Positions 29,393-40,524 of a stretch of 64,000 nt of DNA are shown here, piece after piece (the stretch's first letter is position 1; each line of letters begins with the position of its first letter). Below the pieces are notes generated by a model that was not told the DNA's origin, did not search any database, and was given only the letters and a program-made list of their open reading frames with translations. Both the position numbers and the translations under genes were made by a program. Source of the DNA: Nitrospira sp. GTDB lineage: Bacteria; Nitrospirota; Nitrospiria; Nitrospirales; Nitrospiraceae. The DNA is taken from contig JANDJE010000004.1 in assembly GCA_024331095.1 (NCBI GenBank), positions 1 to 64,000 of the forward strand, given 5' to 3'.

Positions 29393-29923
29393 CTAGGCGC
29401 CTCCCCCTTCGCGCCGGTCTTCGACGTCGCGCGCCGGGCCGAGCAGCGGCGGCGCCGGCACGGGAACCAATTTGGCGGACATCTTCGAGGAGATTTTCAC
29501 GTCACGATTCAGCTTGCGCTCGGTCCGCAACGACCTGGTGCTGGCAAACAGCATCTTGGCCGGCGCGCGGCCGCTTCCCGTCGTGGTGGTTTCCTCGACG
29601 ACTTTGAGATCCATGGTGACTTCCACGGTGGCTTCCGAGAATGAATAGAACGTCGGCTGAAGGCCCAGATCGAGCAGGCTGACCTCCATCGGCTCGGCCT
29701 GCTCGAATCGCATGGAGCCGTCTTTTTCAATGATCTGCCGAATAGCCGGAATGAATTGCACCTTCGTCTTCGCCAGCTCGGCTGCGACCTGCGCCGACGA
29801 CAGGTCCAATTTCGCCTGTCCCTCGGCGACGGCTTCCGCCAGTTGCGTGATGAGGTCGGCCAGCGACGCCCCCGCCAGCTCTTGCCCTCCGTTCGCGTCG
29901 CGCGGGGTCAGACGAATCGACAT
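29393..29923 (-). CDS. Unknown-function protein, paralog of the 29923-30450 product (DUF2589-like, tentative)
   Basis: GQELAGASLADLITQLAEAVAEGQAKLD...MEVSLLDLGLQPTFYSFSEATVEVTMDLKV parallels the neighbouring protein. Confidence 0.75.
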   Translation of the reverse strand: MSIRLTPRDANGGQELAGASLADLITQLAEAVAEGQAKLDLSSAQVAAELAKTKVQFIPAIRQIIEKDGSMRFEQAEPMEVSLLDLGLQPTFYSFSEATVEVTMDLKVVEETTTTGSGRAPAKMLFASTRSLRTERKLNRDVKISSKMSAKLVPVPAPPLLGPARDVEDRREGGGA

Positions 29924-30450
29924 TACACGCCTCCGCCCTGACGGTTATCGACCACGGTCACTTCCGGCGCAATACGCGGGGGAGGCGGCACCGGAGCCAG
30001 TCTCGTGAACAGTCGGGCCGTGCCCCTGACTTCTTTGCCGTATTTGCGGTTATGCGCCACATCCACCTTTACGGAAGCGCTCCAGACGGCGAAGCCCACC
30101 TTGGCCTGCGCCGCGATCTTCACGTTGGTTTCACGGCTCGTGGTGGTCTTAATATCCATGGTGACTTCGATCGTCGCCTCGGTGAACTGATAGAACGTCG
30201 GGAGCAGACCGATCTGCAGCAACGAGACGTCCACGGGGGGCGACTGTGAGAAACTGACGGTCCCGTCGGCGGCGATGGTCTGTGTGACGTTCAGCACGAT
30301 CGGCACGGTCGTCTCGGCTAACAGCTTCGCCGTCGCCACCGATGCTTCGTCCAACGCCGTTTGCCCCGCGGCGATGCCGAGGGCCAATTTGGTGACCATT
30401 TCCGGAAACGGGGTATCCAGCAACTCCTGACCTACACTGGGCATAGGCAC
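29923..30450 (-). CDS. Unknown-function protein, paralog of the 29393-29923 product (DUF2589-like, tentative)
   Basis: GQELLDTPFPEMVTKLALGIAAGQTALD...VDVSLLQIGLLPTFYQFTEATIEVTMDIKT; stop/start overlap with next gene. Confidence 0.75.
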   Translation of the reverse strand: MPMPSVGQELLDTPFPEMVTKLALGIAAGQTALDEASVATAKLLAETTVPIVLNVTQTIAADGTVSFSQSPPVDVSLLQIGLLPTFYQFTEATIEVTMDIKTTTSRETNVKIAAQAKVGFAVWSASVKVDVAHNRKYGKEVRGTARLFTRLAPVPPPPRIAPEVTVVDNRQGGGV

Positions 30451-30468
30451 CTCCTTCTTTCGGTCGGT

Positions 30469-30786
30469 TTATCCGCGATCGGATTTGGCTCCCTCGACCG
30501 CACGCCGAAACAGCTCCAGCCGGCGTTGGTCAATCGACACTCCCCTGACGAAATGAAATCCCGGCGTCTTTTGAAGGCTCATGGCCGGCGAAAAGGGCAG
30601 TTCCGCCAACATCCAACCGGACGCACTCAAAACGATTTTCCCCCCCATGGCTTTCACCCGGCCCGGGATCGTCTGATTGGATGGGTCGTATTTCACAAGG
30701 AAAAGCTGTCGATCCGAACTGTCTGCTCGCTTCAACGTGATGCTGGCGCCGAACTGTCGCGCCACGTGAGAGTCTCGGGTCATCAT
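30469..30786 (-). CDS. Small protein, possibly subtilisin-propeptide/I9-like fold (tentative)
   Basis: LFLVKYDPSNQTIPGRVKAMGGKIVLSASGWMLAELPFSPAMSLQKTPGFHFVRGVSIDQRR resembles the I9 propeptide pattern; start codon uncertain. Confidence 0.5.
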   Translation of the reverse strand: MMTRDSHVARQFGASITLKRADSSDRQLFLVKYDPSNQTIPGRVKAMGGKIVLSASGWMLAELPFSPAMSLQKTPGFHFVRGVSIDQRRLELFRRAVEGAKSDRG

Positions 30787-31025
30787 CCTGCCGTTTCTTC
30801 GACGAGAGGACTCCGTCTTAACACGTATACAGAGACGAAGCAATAGGAGTTTTGGCGCTCTTGCTGCTTCGACGAATGGACCTGACCTCCATCCTCGCTT
30901 GACGGACAACCTGTACGGCTGGGATAGTGAGCTGGCTTCGCTTCAGGTACGGAACGGTGACGAATGGCGCAGTCCGAGATCTTGTCACCTCACCGGTGTC
31001 CCATCGTCAACAAGAAGGAGGCCTT

Positions 31026-31592
31026 ATGGATTCGGATCTGATTAAACAGCTCGGGCCGCTGGCGCCGCTGGCCGGCATGTGGGAGGGAGACAAGGGCGCG
31101 GACGTGGCGCCGGGGGACGATCGCGGGACGGAACGGAATGTTTTTCGTGAACGGATCACCTTTGAGCCGATAGGACCGATACGCAATCACGAACAAGTTT
31201 TGTACGGCTTACGCTACGCCACGGTGGCGCGGCGGATCGGGGAAACCGATCCCTTCCATGAAGAAGTCGGCTACTGGCTCTGGGACCCAGGGGGACGACA
31301 GGTGTTGCGCTGTTTCATCGTGCCGCGCGGGGTGGCGCTGATCGCCGGCGGCACGGCCGAGCCCACGGCCACGACCTTTACCCTGCAGGCCGAGGCCGGA
31401 TCGGACACTTATGGCATTTGCTCGAACCGGTTTCTCGCCAAGGAGTTCAAGACCGTGCGGTACGAGTTGACCGTGACAATCTTGGACCGGAATCACTTTC
31501 ACTATCGGGAGGACACACAGCTTCTCATGCCCGGCCGCCCGGATTTGTTTCATCATACGGATGAAAACACGCTTGCGAGGGTGGAGGGGTAA
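31026..31592 (+). CDS. Heme-binding beta-barrel (nitrobindin/THAP4-like) protein
   Basis: LAPLAGMWEGDKGADVAPGDDRGTERNVFRERITFEPIGPIRNHEQVLYGLRYATVARR...GYWLWDPGGRQVLRCFIVPRGVALIAGG. Confidence 0.8.
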   Translation: MDSDLIKQLGPLAPLAGMWEGDKGADVAPGDDRGTERNVFRERITFEPIGPIRNHEQVLYGLRYATVARRIGETDPFHEEVGYWLWDPGGRQVLRCFIVPRGVALIAGGTAEPTATTFTLQAEAGSDTYGICSNRFLAKEFKTVRYELTVTILDRNHFHYREDTQLLMPGRPDLFHHTDENTLARVEG

Positions 31593-31744
31593 CTTTGGCC
31601 ACATTATTGTCTACATTGCCGCCAGCCGATTCTGTGAACGGACATTCCCGACAAACGACATGGCATGATCTGGCATCTTCGCTTTCTTAGCTTTTAGAGT
31701 CATAGACTTGCGCTGCACATTACGGATGTTTCACTTTCGGGATT

Positions 31745-32614
31745 ATGCGAAAGTTATTCTCGAAAAAAATTTGCTGGGCTGTCTTAGGGATTCTAATACC
31801 CACGGGCCTGGCCGGCGTCATGAGTGGATGGTTTGGAACCGCGTACACGATAGTTCTGGTCGGTGGCGCATGGTGGATTGGGTGTATCTGGCTTTCCGAA
31901 ACATTTCAGGCCAGATCAAAAGGACTGAATAAATTAAAGCGCAAGGCTCTTCAACCAGATGCTTCTCCGAAAGCCCTGACAAGATACGACCAAGCTCGAC
32001 ATCAATATTGGTTACACCTCATAGGGCAGACCCTATTGGCACTCATTGTAACCGGGGTGTTTTTGTTTTGGGTGCGCAGTGAGCAGACGGCTTATGAGCT
32101 TCAGCAACTTGAAGGCTGGCTCAAACCTCTCGATCTCCCAACACCTCCGAACCCATGCGATGGGTACGCTCCATCCGAAGCGGTCAAGATTCTCGTAGGG
32201 TCAATGGCTTCCTTTATAACAGAGTTTCCCTCTACTATCCTGATGATCAAGGAAGAGCCCATTTTAGTTCTCGATCGGAACAAGAACGGTGAAATCGCTG
32301 TCACCATGGACATTTATGATGAGCAGGACAATATCGTGGTGGCGATCAATAAGAACAAGTTTACTTTGAACAATGACATCTTTGATCATCCACGAGAAAA
32401 CCATGGGTCATTGACGGTCGTGCTCAAAAAAAGAAAGGAAAAGGTCCTGAATATCCGCTATCTCAATAAAAGAGCCATTCAGATTGAAGGAGTATTTCGT
32501 CATCCAGGGAGCCCCGCACTCAAAGTGGACGGGAAACAAACCTTGTATGGTCCACTTGTGTTGGCAGGTGGATGCGTTGGAAACGCTCGCCAAGCCCAGT
32601 TTGCTTTTGACTAG
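31745..32614 (+). CDS. Hypothetical membrane protein in an AT-richer patch
   Basis: N-terminal TM segments, a third TM (LALIVTGVFLFWV), then a soluble domain. Confidence 0.6.
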   Translation: MRKLFSKKICWAVLGILIPTGLAGVMSGWFGTAYTIVLVGGAWWIGCIWLSETFQARSKGLNKLKRKALQPDASPKALTRYDQARHQYWLHLIGQTLLALIVTGVFLFWVRSEQTAYELQQLEGWLKPLDLPTPPNPCDGYAPSEAVKILVGSMASFITEFPSTILMIKEEPILVLDRNKNGEIAVTMDIYDEQDNIVVAINKNKFTLNNDIFDHPRENHGSLTVVLKKRKEKVLNIRYLNKRAIQIEGVFRHPGSPALKVDGKQTLYGPLVLAGGCVGNARQAQFAFD

Positions 32615-32752
32615 CAAGGTCCTATATCTTGCCCGCCATAATGCCGCAGGGGGCTTTATACGCTCGTCATCAGTTTCGACGCGATTCCTTTGAGCTATTA
32701 TAGGAAATAGGACACCGCCAAAGCGTCTGCCTCTACTTGCGAACAGGCATTT

Positions 32753-33108
32753 TTAACGGAAGTGACTGTTGATTCGCACCCGACCGGGACTCATGACCAC
32801 AAAGCTGCCCATTAAGTTGTCTTCAACTCTCGACACGAGAGCCACCACCGCTTCAGCAAGCGTTTTGCGGACACCTGCAGGATAGCGGATAAGAATGACG
32901 CCGGTGGATTGTTGCGAATGCGCATAGACCAACTGGCCGAAATCTTTGTCCTCTGTCAGGAGGATCCGCCTCTCACGGAAGGCCAGATCCACGACGACCA
33001 TATCGTCGGAACCAGATAGAAGCTCCGTCACCGCAACTACATCATGCCCCGAACACGGAGTGCTCGAACGACCGAAAAATCGCAACTTTCATCAGCAAGG
33101 AACCGCAC
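32753..33108 (-). pseudogene. DUF5615 (PIN-like) toxin, frameshifted near its N-terminus
   Basis: GTG at 33108: VRFLADESCDFSVVRALR (frame 1) then GHDVVAVTELLSGSDDMVVVDLAFRERRILLTEDKDFGQLVY (frame 2). Confidence 0.75.
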
Positions 33109-33112
33109 GGAG

Positions 33113-33364
33113 TCAGTGTTTGCGGCGCTTACGGGAAGGAACTCCGACCAGCACCGTCTCCTCGTGGGCCACGGTGTCGGCCGCATAGCGAATGGCGGCG
33201 TGAATATCGGCCTTGGTCAGCCTGGGATAGGCATCGAGCAGATCCTCCTCGGTGGCCCCCTCGCCGAGCTTTCGGAGAATCAACTCAACGGGAATACGTG
33301 TGCCACGAATGACGGGTTTTCCCATCATCACTGTGGGATTCATCTCGATTCGACTCGTCGCCAT
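33113..33364 (-). CDS. DUF433 antitoxin
   Basis: IEMNPTVMMGKPVIRGTRIPVELILRKLGEGATEEDLLDAYPRLTKADIHAAIRYAAD. Confidence 0.9.
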   Translation of the reverse strand: MATSRIEMNPTVMMGKPVIRGTRIPVELILRKLGEGATEEDLLDAYPRLTKADIHAAIRYAADTVAHEETVLVGVPSRKRRKH

Positions 33365-33443
33365 GCTGAGCTCCTCATCGGAATGGGTTTGAGTATAACA
33401 AACGGCCTTGGCAAATCCCAACCAAGGATGCCGGCCCCTCCAT

Positions 33444-34724
33444 CTACATCTTCTCCTTGCGCCTGGCCAACGTCAGCGCAAGCCACACCCAGAGGACCAT
33501 CAACGGCACCAGGGCCCAGGCGATGTGGGTCGTCGTGGCCCCCAGCGATTTCAAGCCGGTCACCAGCCAGGCGGTGGAGGCATCACCGCCCCGAGAGATG
33601 GCCGTGTCGATGAAGTTCTTGGCCTTGTATTTTTCTTCGCGGCTGAGCACGGTAAACAACACTTCGCGCGACGGTTTGGAGAGGGCATATTCGCTCACCC
33701 TTCGCAGAACCGAAAAGACGACATAGACGGCCAGCGTCGGCCAGAGGGCAATCCCCAGAAATCCCGCGACGCTGATCGCCGGCAGACAGACGAGGCCCGC
33801 GACCAGGCCGAATCGCCCGATCAGCCGGTTGGTGATGAAAAGCTGGGTCGTCCATGTCAACAGATTGGTCGTGAAATCGATCGCGGAAAAGAGTCTGGTC
33901 CTGGCTTCCGGCTGATCCAGATAGTCCGCCACGAGTCTGGTCTGCTCAAAGTAGAGAAACGTGGCCGTCATGGTCAGCAGCCCGATGTAGCCGCAAATAC
34001 CCAGGAGATAGGGCGACGACAGTGCGAGGCGCACGCCCGCCAACACGCCCCCCCTGAGCGGGTCGCCTGGATGAGGCGGATGACGGGCCGTGCGCGCAGC
34101 CCCCCACCGTTCAAGCCGGTTGATACAAACCAGACACAATCCCAGAAAGCCGGCCGAGATCAGCATCAACACTGGAACCGAAATAAAAAAGGTCAAGCCC
34201 GTCGTAAGGAGGGGACCGAGCAACGCGCCGCTGCTCCCGCCGGCGGCGATGACGCCGAACAGCCTCGTTCCCTGCTCCGGCGTAAACAAATCGTCCATGA
34301 AACTCCAAAACACCGAGACGACGAACAGATTGAACACCGACAGCCAGATGAAAAACCCACGAGCCACCCATTCCGTCTGCCAATGGCTCGACATCACGAT
34401 GTAAAAGACCGCCAGATTAGCCATGAAGAACGTATAGATCGTCAGGAGCAATCGAGAGCGCGAACAGCGGGCGGACAGCCAACCGAACAGCGGCGTCGCG
34501 AGCACCATCGTGATGAACGTCACACTCATCAGCCAGGGAAGATGTTTGATCCCCCCTTCGATGGCCATTTCGTCACGGACGGGACGGAGAATGGAATAGC
34601 CACACAGCAGGCAGAAAAAATAGGCGAACGCCCAGGCTAGCGGCACCACTTCTTCCGGTCGAGCGCCGAGCAAGAACGTTCCTCGATTCAGGAGCAGATG
34701 ATCCGTTTTCATCCCCCTTGCCAT
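33444..34724 (-). CDS. ATP/ADP-translocase-like MFS transporter
   Basis: 12-TM-like; [23 protein letters not shown] and [33 protein letters not shown] are typical of this bacterial family. Confidence 0.8.
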   Translation of the reverse strand: MARGMKTDHLLLNRGTFLLGARPEEVVPLAWAFAYFFCLLCGYSILRPVRDEMAIEGGIKHLPWLMSVTFITMVLATPLFGWLSARCSRSRLLLTIYTFFMANLAVFYIVMSSHWQTEWVARGFFIWLSVFNLFVVSVFWSFMDDLFTPEQGTRLFGVIAAGGSSGALLGPLLTTGLTFFISVPVLMLISAGFLGLCLVCINRLERWGAARTARHPPHPGDPLRGGVLAGVRLALSSPYLLGICGYIGLLTMTATFLYFEQTRLVADYLDQPEARTRLFSAIDFTTNLLTWTTQLFITNRLIGRFGLVAGLVCLPAISVAGFLGIALWPTLAVYVVFSVLRRVSEYALSKPSREVLFTVLSREEKYKAKNFIDTAISRGGDASTAWLVTGLKSLGATTTHIAWALVPLMVLWVWLALTLARRKEKM

Positions 34725-34822
34725 GGACGAGCCAGTCTAGCAGGTCCGGCTTGGCCCGCAAGGAGAAGATTCTGCTAGAATGGGCGCGTTTTGATGGCCG
34801 GCCGGAGGAAAGAGGAGCGTCC

Positions 34823-35854
<1,032 letters not shown>

Positions 35855-35949
35855 CCGTCCCTCGCGCTCCCGCGCCGCTCCCACGCATTGACACTCGTTC
35901 TCACCCTCCATAGAATGCCGACACGGATCATCAACGCAATTTCACGGAA

Positions 35950-36783
35950 TTGACCGTATACAACGTACACAACATGAAATCGTCTGCTGATCCAGTGACG
36001 GATTCAAGCAAAGCTCCCGACGTACCGACTCGCGAAGAGCTCAACGCCGAGTTGTTGGACATTCCGGAACAGCCGGAACAACCGGCCCCGCCCAAGACTC
36101 CCGATTTCGACGACGGAGTCAACGCCGCCCTGCGCCATGTCAAGGGCTGGCGCGGCGGTGATTTGGTCGGCGTTCTGCTTGTCGGATCGGGAGCGCGTCG
36201 AGCCGTCACTCCCCACAGCGACATCGACTTGATCGCTTTGGTCAAAGGCCGGGCCGACAGTCATGAAATTCTTCGCGTCGGAGACCGTCTGGCCGACATC
36301 CGATACCGTGGACACAAAGAGATCGAGGAGGAGATCGCCCATTCCCTCCGATTGCCTTCACTGTTTAGAAAGGTCCGCATCTTGTTCGACTACAATGGAA
36401 TCTGCGCGCAGTTGATTCAGAAGGCCCACCACCGGTTCCGTCAGGGCCCGCCTCCGGCTACGATCAATGAACGAATTCGCCTGAAAGCCGAGTGTTATCA
36501 CTGGTTGGGGAAAGCGGAAGACCTCTCCGACAAACCGGCCGCAGCGCAATATCTGCTGAGCCTGTTTTATGAAGACTGTGTCCTGGCTTTTTTTCGTCTC
36601 AGGGGCTATTGGTTGGTCGCTCCGGCTGATGTCCACCGATTCATGGTCTCGCGCGACCCGGCCCTGGCCGATCTGGCCGGCCGCTTTCTTTCCGCAACGA
36701 ATGTGGCCGACCGGCTCAACTTTGGGAGGCAATTTGCCGATCTCCTCTTCAAGGAGGTCCCGAACCCCGCCCGTATCGACTGA
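35950..36783 (+). CDS. Nucleotidyltransferase-domain protein
   Basis: VLLVGSGARRAVTPHSDIDLIAL (GSxxR...SDIDL NTase motif). Confidence 0.75.
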   Translation: MTVYNVHNMKSSADPVTDSSKAPDVPTREELNAELLDIPEQPEQPAPPKTPDFDDGVNAALRHVKGWRGGDLVGVLLVGSGARRAVTPHSDIDLIALVKGRADSHEILRVGDRLADIRYRGHKEIEEEIAHSLRLPSLFRKVRILFDYNGICAQLIQKAHHRFRQGPPPATINERIRLKAECYHWLGKAEDLSDKPAAAQYLLSLFYEDCVLAFFRLRGYWLVAPADVHRFMVSRDPALADLAGRFLSATNVADRLNFGRQFADLLFKEVPNPARID

Positions 36784-36911
36784 CCGGCGGATCGGCACCG
36801 GTGATCGCCCCGCGGTTTCGCCTATGGCGATCAACGAAGACGCCGCCGGTTCGGAGCGCGCGGACGCCTCCAAATCTTGTCGTCGAGAACAACGTACACC
36901 AAGGAGCGGTT

Positions 36912-37805
36912 ATGGAGTTGGGATTCATCGGCCTCGGCAAAATGGGCATGAACATGGTGACTCGCCTGCGGCGCGACGACCATCGCATCGTCGTGTTCGA
37001 TCGTTCGCCCGACCCCGTCAGGCAGGCAGAGGGCGTGGGGTGCATCGGCTCCTCCTCCATCGCCGATTTGGTGAGCCAATTGAGTGTCCCGCGCACGGTC
37101 TGGATCATGGTGCCGTCCGGTGCCCCGACGGAAGAAACCGTTCACACGGTCGCTTCACTGCTGCAAGCGGGCGACACGATCATCGACGGGGGTAATACCC
37201 GTTTCCATGACGACGTGCGGCGGGCCGCCGAGCTCAAGAAACGGGGCATTCACTACGTGGACGTCGGTACGAGCGGAGGCATCTGGGGCTTGAAGGTCGG
37301 CTATTGCCTGATGATCGGAGGCGAACAAGCAGCCGTGAGCCGGCTGGCTCCGATCTTCACCACCCTCGCGCCTGAACAGGGGTGGGCCCACGTCGGTGCC
37401 GTGGGTGCCGGTCATTACGTCAAGATGGTCCACAACGGCATCGAATACAGCCTGATGCAGGGATACGCGGAAGGGTTCGAGCTGATGTCCAAGAGCGAGT
37501 ACAAGCTGGACCTGGCCCGTATCGCGGATCTCTGGATGCACGGGAGCGTCGTTCGTTCCTGGCTGCTCGAATTGGCGGCGGGCGCGCTCAAAGAAGATCA
37601 AAAACTGGAAAAATTAAAAGGATACGTGCAGGATTCCGGCGAAGGCCGCTGGATGATCGCCGACGCGATCGACAAAGACGTGCCGGTACCCACGCTCACG
37701 GCGGCTCTCTTTACTCGGTTTCGATCGCGACAAGACGACTCGTTTGCGGAAAAACTGTTGGCCGCGCTGCGGAACGCCTTCGGCGGCCACGCCGTCAAGC
37801 AATAG
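36912..37805 (+). CDS. gnd: 6-phosphogluconate dehydrogenase (decarboxylating), short form
   Basis: MELGFIGLGKMGMNMVTRL, VGAVGAGHYVKMVHNGIEYSLMQGYAEGFEL. Confidence 0.93.
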   Translation: MELGFIGLGKMGMNMVTRLRRDDHRIVVFDRSPDPVRQAEGVGCIGSSSIADLVSQLSVPRTVWIMVPSGAPTEETVHTVASLLQAGDTIIDGGNTRFHDDVRRAAELKKRGIHYVDVGTSGGIWGLKVGYCLMIGGEQAAVSRLAPIFTTLAPEQGWAHVGAVGAGHYVKMVHNGIEYSLMQGYAEGFELMSKSEYKLDLARIADLWMHGSVVRSWLLELAAGALKEDQKLEKLKGYVQDSGEGRWMIADAIDKDVPVPTLTAALFTRFRSRQDDSFAEKLLAALRNAFGGHAVKQ

Positions 37806-37819
37806 TCCTCTCTGGAATC

Positions 37820-39376
37820 ATGCAGGTCTCTATGGAAACCCAAGCGCATCGCCTCGACAACGGTCCGCCGACGGAAACCATTACTCCCGTTGACTCCTGC
37901 GCCATCGTCATTTTCGGCGGCTCCGGCGACTTGGCCCGACGTCGGCTGGTCCCGGCCCTGTACAATCTGCTGCTGGACGGACTGCTGCCGTCCAACTACC
38001 TTGTGCTGGGATTGGGCCGCACGCCGATGAGCGACGAGGAGTTCCGGTCCGTCATGCGAGACGGCGTCATCAACCATTCCCGTCGGGCCTTGATCGAAGA
38101 TTCATGGAGGGCCTTTTCGCAACGTCTGTTCTATCTGGCCGGCGAAAACGACAACCCCCAGACGTATACCGAGCTGAAGGCCCGCATCGAAGAACTTGAA
38201 CGATCGTTTGAATTGCCGGGAAACCGCATTTTTTATCTGAGCATTCCTCCCAGTTCGTTCACGCCCGTGTGCGAAGGACTGGCCGCCAGCGGCCTCGCCG
38301 GAACTCCCGGCGCCCGCTCCCCCTATGCCAGAATCATCGTTGAGAAACCGGTGGGGCGGGACTTGGCGTCGGCACGGGCGATCAACGCCGCCACCGGCCG
38401 GGTCTTCGATGAATCGCAAATTTTCCGTATCGATCATTATTTGGGCAAAGAGACGGTTCAGAACCTGATGGTCGTGCGTTTCGCCAACAGTATTTTCGAG
38501 CCGATTTGGAACCGCAAGTACATCGACCACGTCCAAATCACCGTCAGCGAGGCGGAGGGAGTCGGCACCAGGGCCGCCTACTACGAGGAAGCGGGCGCCC
38601 TGCGGGACATGGTGCAGAATCACCTGCTCCAATTGCTGTGCCTGGTCGCGATGGAACCGCCTTATTCTCTGGACCCGGACGTGGTCCGAAACGCCAAGAT
38701 GGAAGTCCTCCGTTGCTTGAAACCCATCACCTCTCAAGACGTGGACAAGGTCACGGTGCGAGCGCAATACACGGAAGGAACGGTGCACGGGAAACCGGTG
38801 CCCGGTTACCGACGCGAAAAGGGCGTCAAACCCGATTCCGTCACCGAAACCTACGTGGCCGTCAAGTGTTTCGTCGAAAACTGGCGGTGGTCCGGCGTGC
38901 CCTTTTATTTGCGGACGGGCAAGGCCCTGCCGCTCCGCGCCAGCGAGGTGGCCGTGTACTTCAAAGAAATCCCGCAAATTTTGTTCAACGCGGACCCTCG
39001 GAAACCACAGGCGCCGAACGTGCTGACTTTGAGAATTCAGCCGGAAGAAGGACTCTCGCTCCGCATCGTCTCCCGCGTGCCCGGCACCAGGGCGCAAACC
39101 CATCCGGTGGAGATGAACTTCAAATACACGGAGGTCTTCGGGCGTCCTTCGCCGGAGGCCTATGAGCGGCTCCTGCTCGACGTGATGGCGGGAGACGCCT
39201 CCCGTTTCATGCGACGCGACGCGGTCGAAGCCTCCTGGGCGTGGATCACTCAGATTCTCGACGCCTGGGAAAAACAAGGGCTCCGCTGGTTACCCGAATA
39301 CCAGGCCGGCACCTGGGGACCGGTGGAAGCCGACCGTCTCATCCAAAACGACGGCCGCACCTGGCGGATCCTCTAA
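37820..39376 (+). CDS. zwf: Glucose-6-phosphate 1-dehydrogenase
   Basis: IFGGSGDLARRRLVPALYNL, RIDHYLGKETVQNLMVVRFAN. Confidence 0.96.
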   Translation: MQVSMETQAHRLDNGPPTETITPVDSCAIVIFGGSGDLARRRLVPALYNLLLDGLLPSNYLVLGLGRTPMSDEEFRSVMRDGVINHSRRALIEDSWRAFSQRLFYLAGENDNPQTYTELKARIEELERSFELPGNRIFYLSIPPSSFTPVCEGLAASGLAGTPGARSPYARIIVEKPVGRDLASARAINAATGRVFDESQIFRIDHYLGKETVQNLMVVRFANSIFEPIWNRKYIDHVQITVSEAEGVGTRAAYYEEAGALRDMVQNHLLQLLCLVAMEPPYSLDPDVVRNAKMEVLRCLKPITSQDVDKVTVRAQYTEGTVHGKPVPGYRREKGVKPDSVTETYVAVKCFVENWRWSGVPFYLRTGKALPLRASEVAVYFKEIPQILFNADPRKPQAPNVLTLRIQPEEGLSLRIVSRVPGTRAQTHPVEMNFKYTEVFGRPSPEAYERLLLDVMAGDASRFMRRDAVEASWAWITQILDAWEKQGLRWLPEYQAGTWGPVEADRLIQNDGRTWRIL

Positions 39377-39415
39377 TTCCGTTGATCGAGCGATTCACGG
39401 CGTCCTTTCGCGACA

Positions 39416-39595
39416 TCAGTCCCGATCGGTGGATCGGCCTCCCCAAACGGACAATCCGATCGCAACGGCTAAATAGATCACGGCCGCAACGACCACCCCC
39501 GCGTTGAATTCTTCCCACAGATACAAATACAGCCATTCATCCAGGATGACGGCGAGCGTCAACATCCCCCATCCAACAAAATTGAACCAGCGCAT
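39416..39595 (-). CDS. Small membrane protein (2 TM)
   Basis: MRWFNFVGWGMLTLAVILDEWLYLYLWEEFNAGVVVAAVIYLAVAIGLSVWGG. Confidence 0.45.
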   Translation of the reverse strand: MRWFNFVGWGMLTLAVILDEWLYLYLWEEFNAGVVVAAVIYLAVAIGLSVWGGRSTDRD

Positions 39596-39726
39596 GGGTG
39601 CGGCTCCTTGTTGCATTCGGTTTCTGTTCGCCCGCCGGGATGCCGGGAAAATTTTTATGGGATCGTCAGCGTCCAAACACGAGAGGAACCGGCGCTCCTT
39701 CCTCTCACATAACACCTCCTTCAGGA

Positions 39727-40359
39727 TCAGGTCGTTCGCTGTAATCTCGGGACCAGAATGTGAGCCGCCAACTCGGCAAACCGCATGTAGCCTGCCGTCG
39801 TCAAATGAAGACCGTCGTTCGAATAACGAGCGGCCAATTGGCCGCTCGCGGGGTCCACGGTGGCGGAAAACAAGTCGACCAATGCAAGGGAGCGGGACGC
39901 GGCATAATCCCGGATCAACTTATTGAGGACGTTTCGACGGGCCAGGTGCCCCGCCACCCATTCTTCCGCTTCCCGATCGCCCAGGCTTCCTTCCACACGG
40001 ATCGAAGGCACGGTCACCGGAATCGGAACGCCGCCGACGTTCAACGCCAGTTCATACAACGTCGTCAAATTGGCCATGATTTCACCGGGCGACAGTCCGC
40101 AGCCCAAATCGTTGGTTCCGCCCAAAATCGGAACGTAGTCGGGTTTCCGGTCCGACACGCTGCGCTTGAACCGGCTCACCATTTCCCCGGTCAGTTCGCC
40201 GCAGACTCCGCTGATCCGAACGAGCGCCGCCTTTCCCAGACGATCCTGTAGGAACCGGCCGTAAGGAGTCTCCGTCCCCGTCGGATTCTCGGGTGTCGGA
40301 GATTGAAACCCCGCCGTCAGACTGTCTCCAAAACAGACGACCAGAACCGATCGACTCAT
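39727..40359 (-). CDS. SGNH/GDSL-family hydrolase
   Basis: VCFGDSLTAGF (GDSL), GGTNDLG, YSNDGLHLTTAGY. Confidence 0.9.
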   Translation of the reverse strand: MSRSVLVVCFGDSLTAGFQSPTPENPTGTETPYGRFLQDRLGKAALVRISGVCGELTGEMVSRFKRSVSDRKPDYVPILGGTNDLGCGLSPGEIMANLTTLYELALNVGGVPIPVTVPSIRVEGSLGDREAEEWVAGHLARRNVLNKLIRDYAASRSLALVDLFSATVDPASGQLAARYSNDGLHLTTAGYMRFAELAAHILVPRLQRTT

Positions 40360-40524
40360 GACCCGGCGCGCTCCCCGTATCACACGAGAACTCGACGGGA
40401 GATTCTAGCGGTTCCTGTTCTTTCCAAACAAGACGATTTGGAATCCTGCGCGATGTTCCTCCGCCGTGCGATGAACCGCGATTTTCTTGACGAATCCCAC
40501 GCCGCCCGGTAGGTGATAAGAGGT

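Noticed and set aside
33408-34640. 410-aa plus-strand ORF opposite the ATP/ADP-translocase-like gene
   Set aside because: Low-complexity Arg/Gln/Pro-rich antisense reading.
38102-39277. 391-aa minus-strand ORF opposite zwf
   Set aside because: Antisense shadow ORF of zwf.
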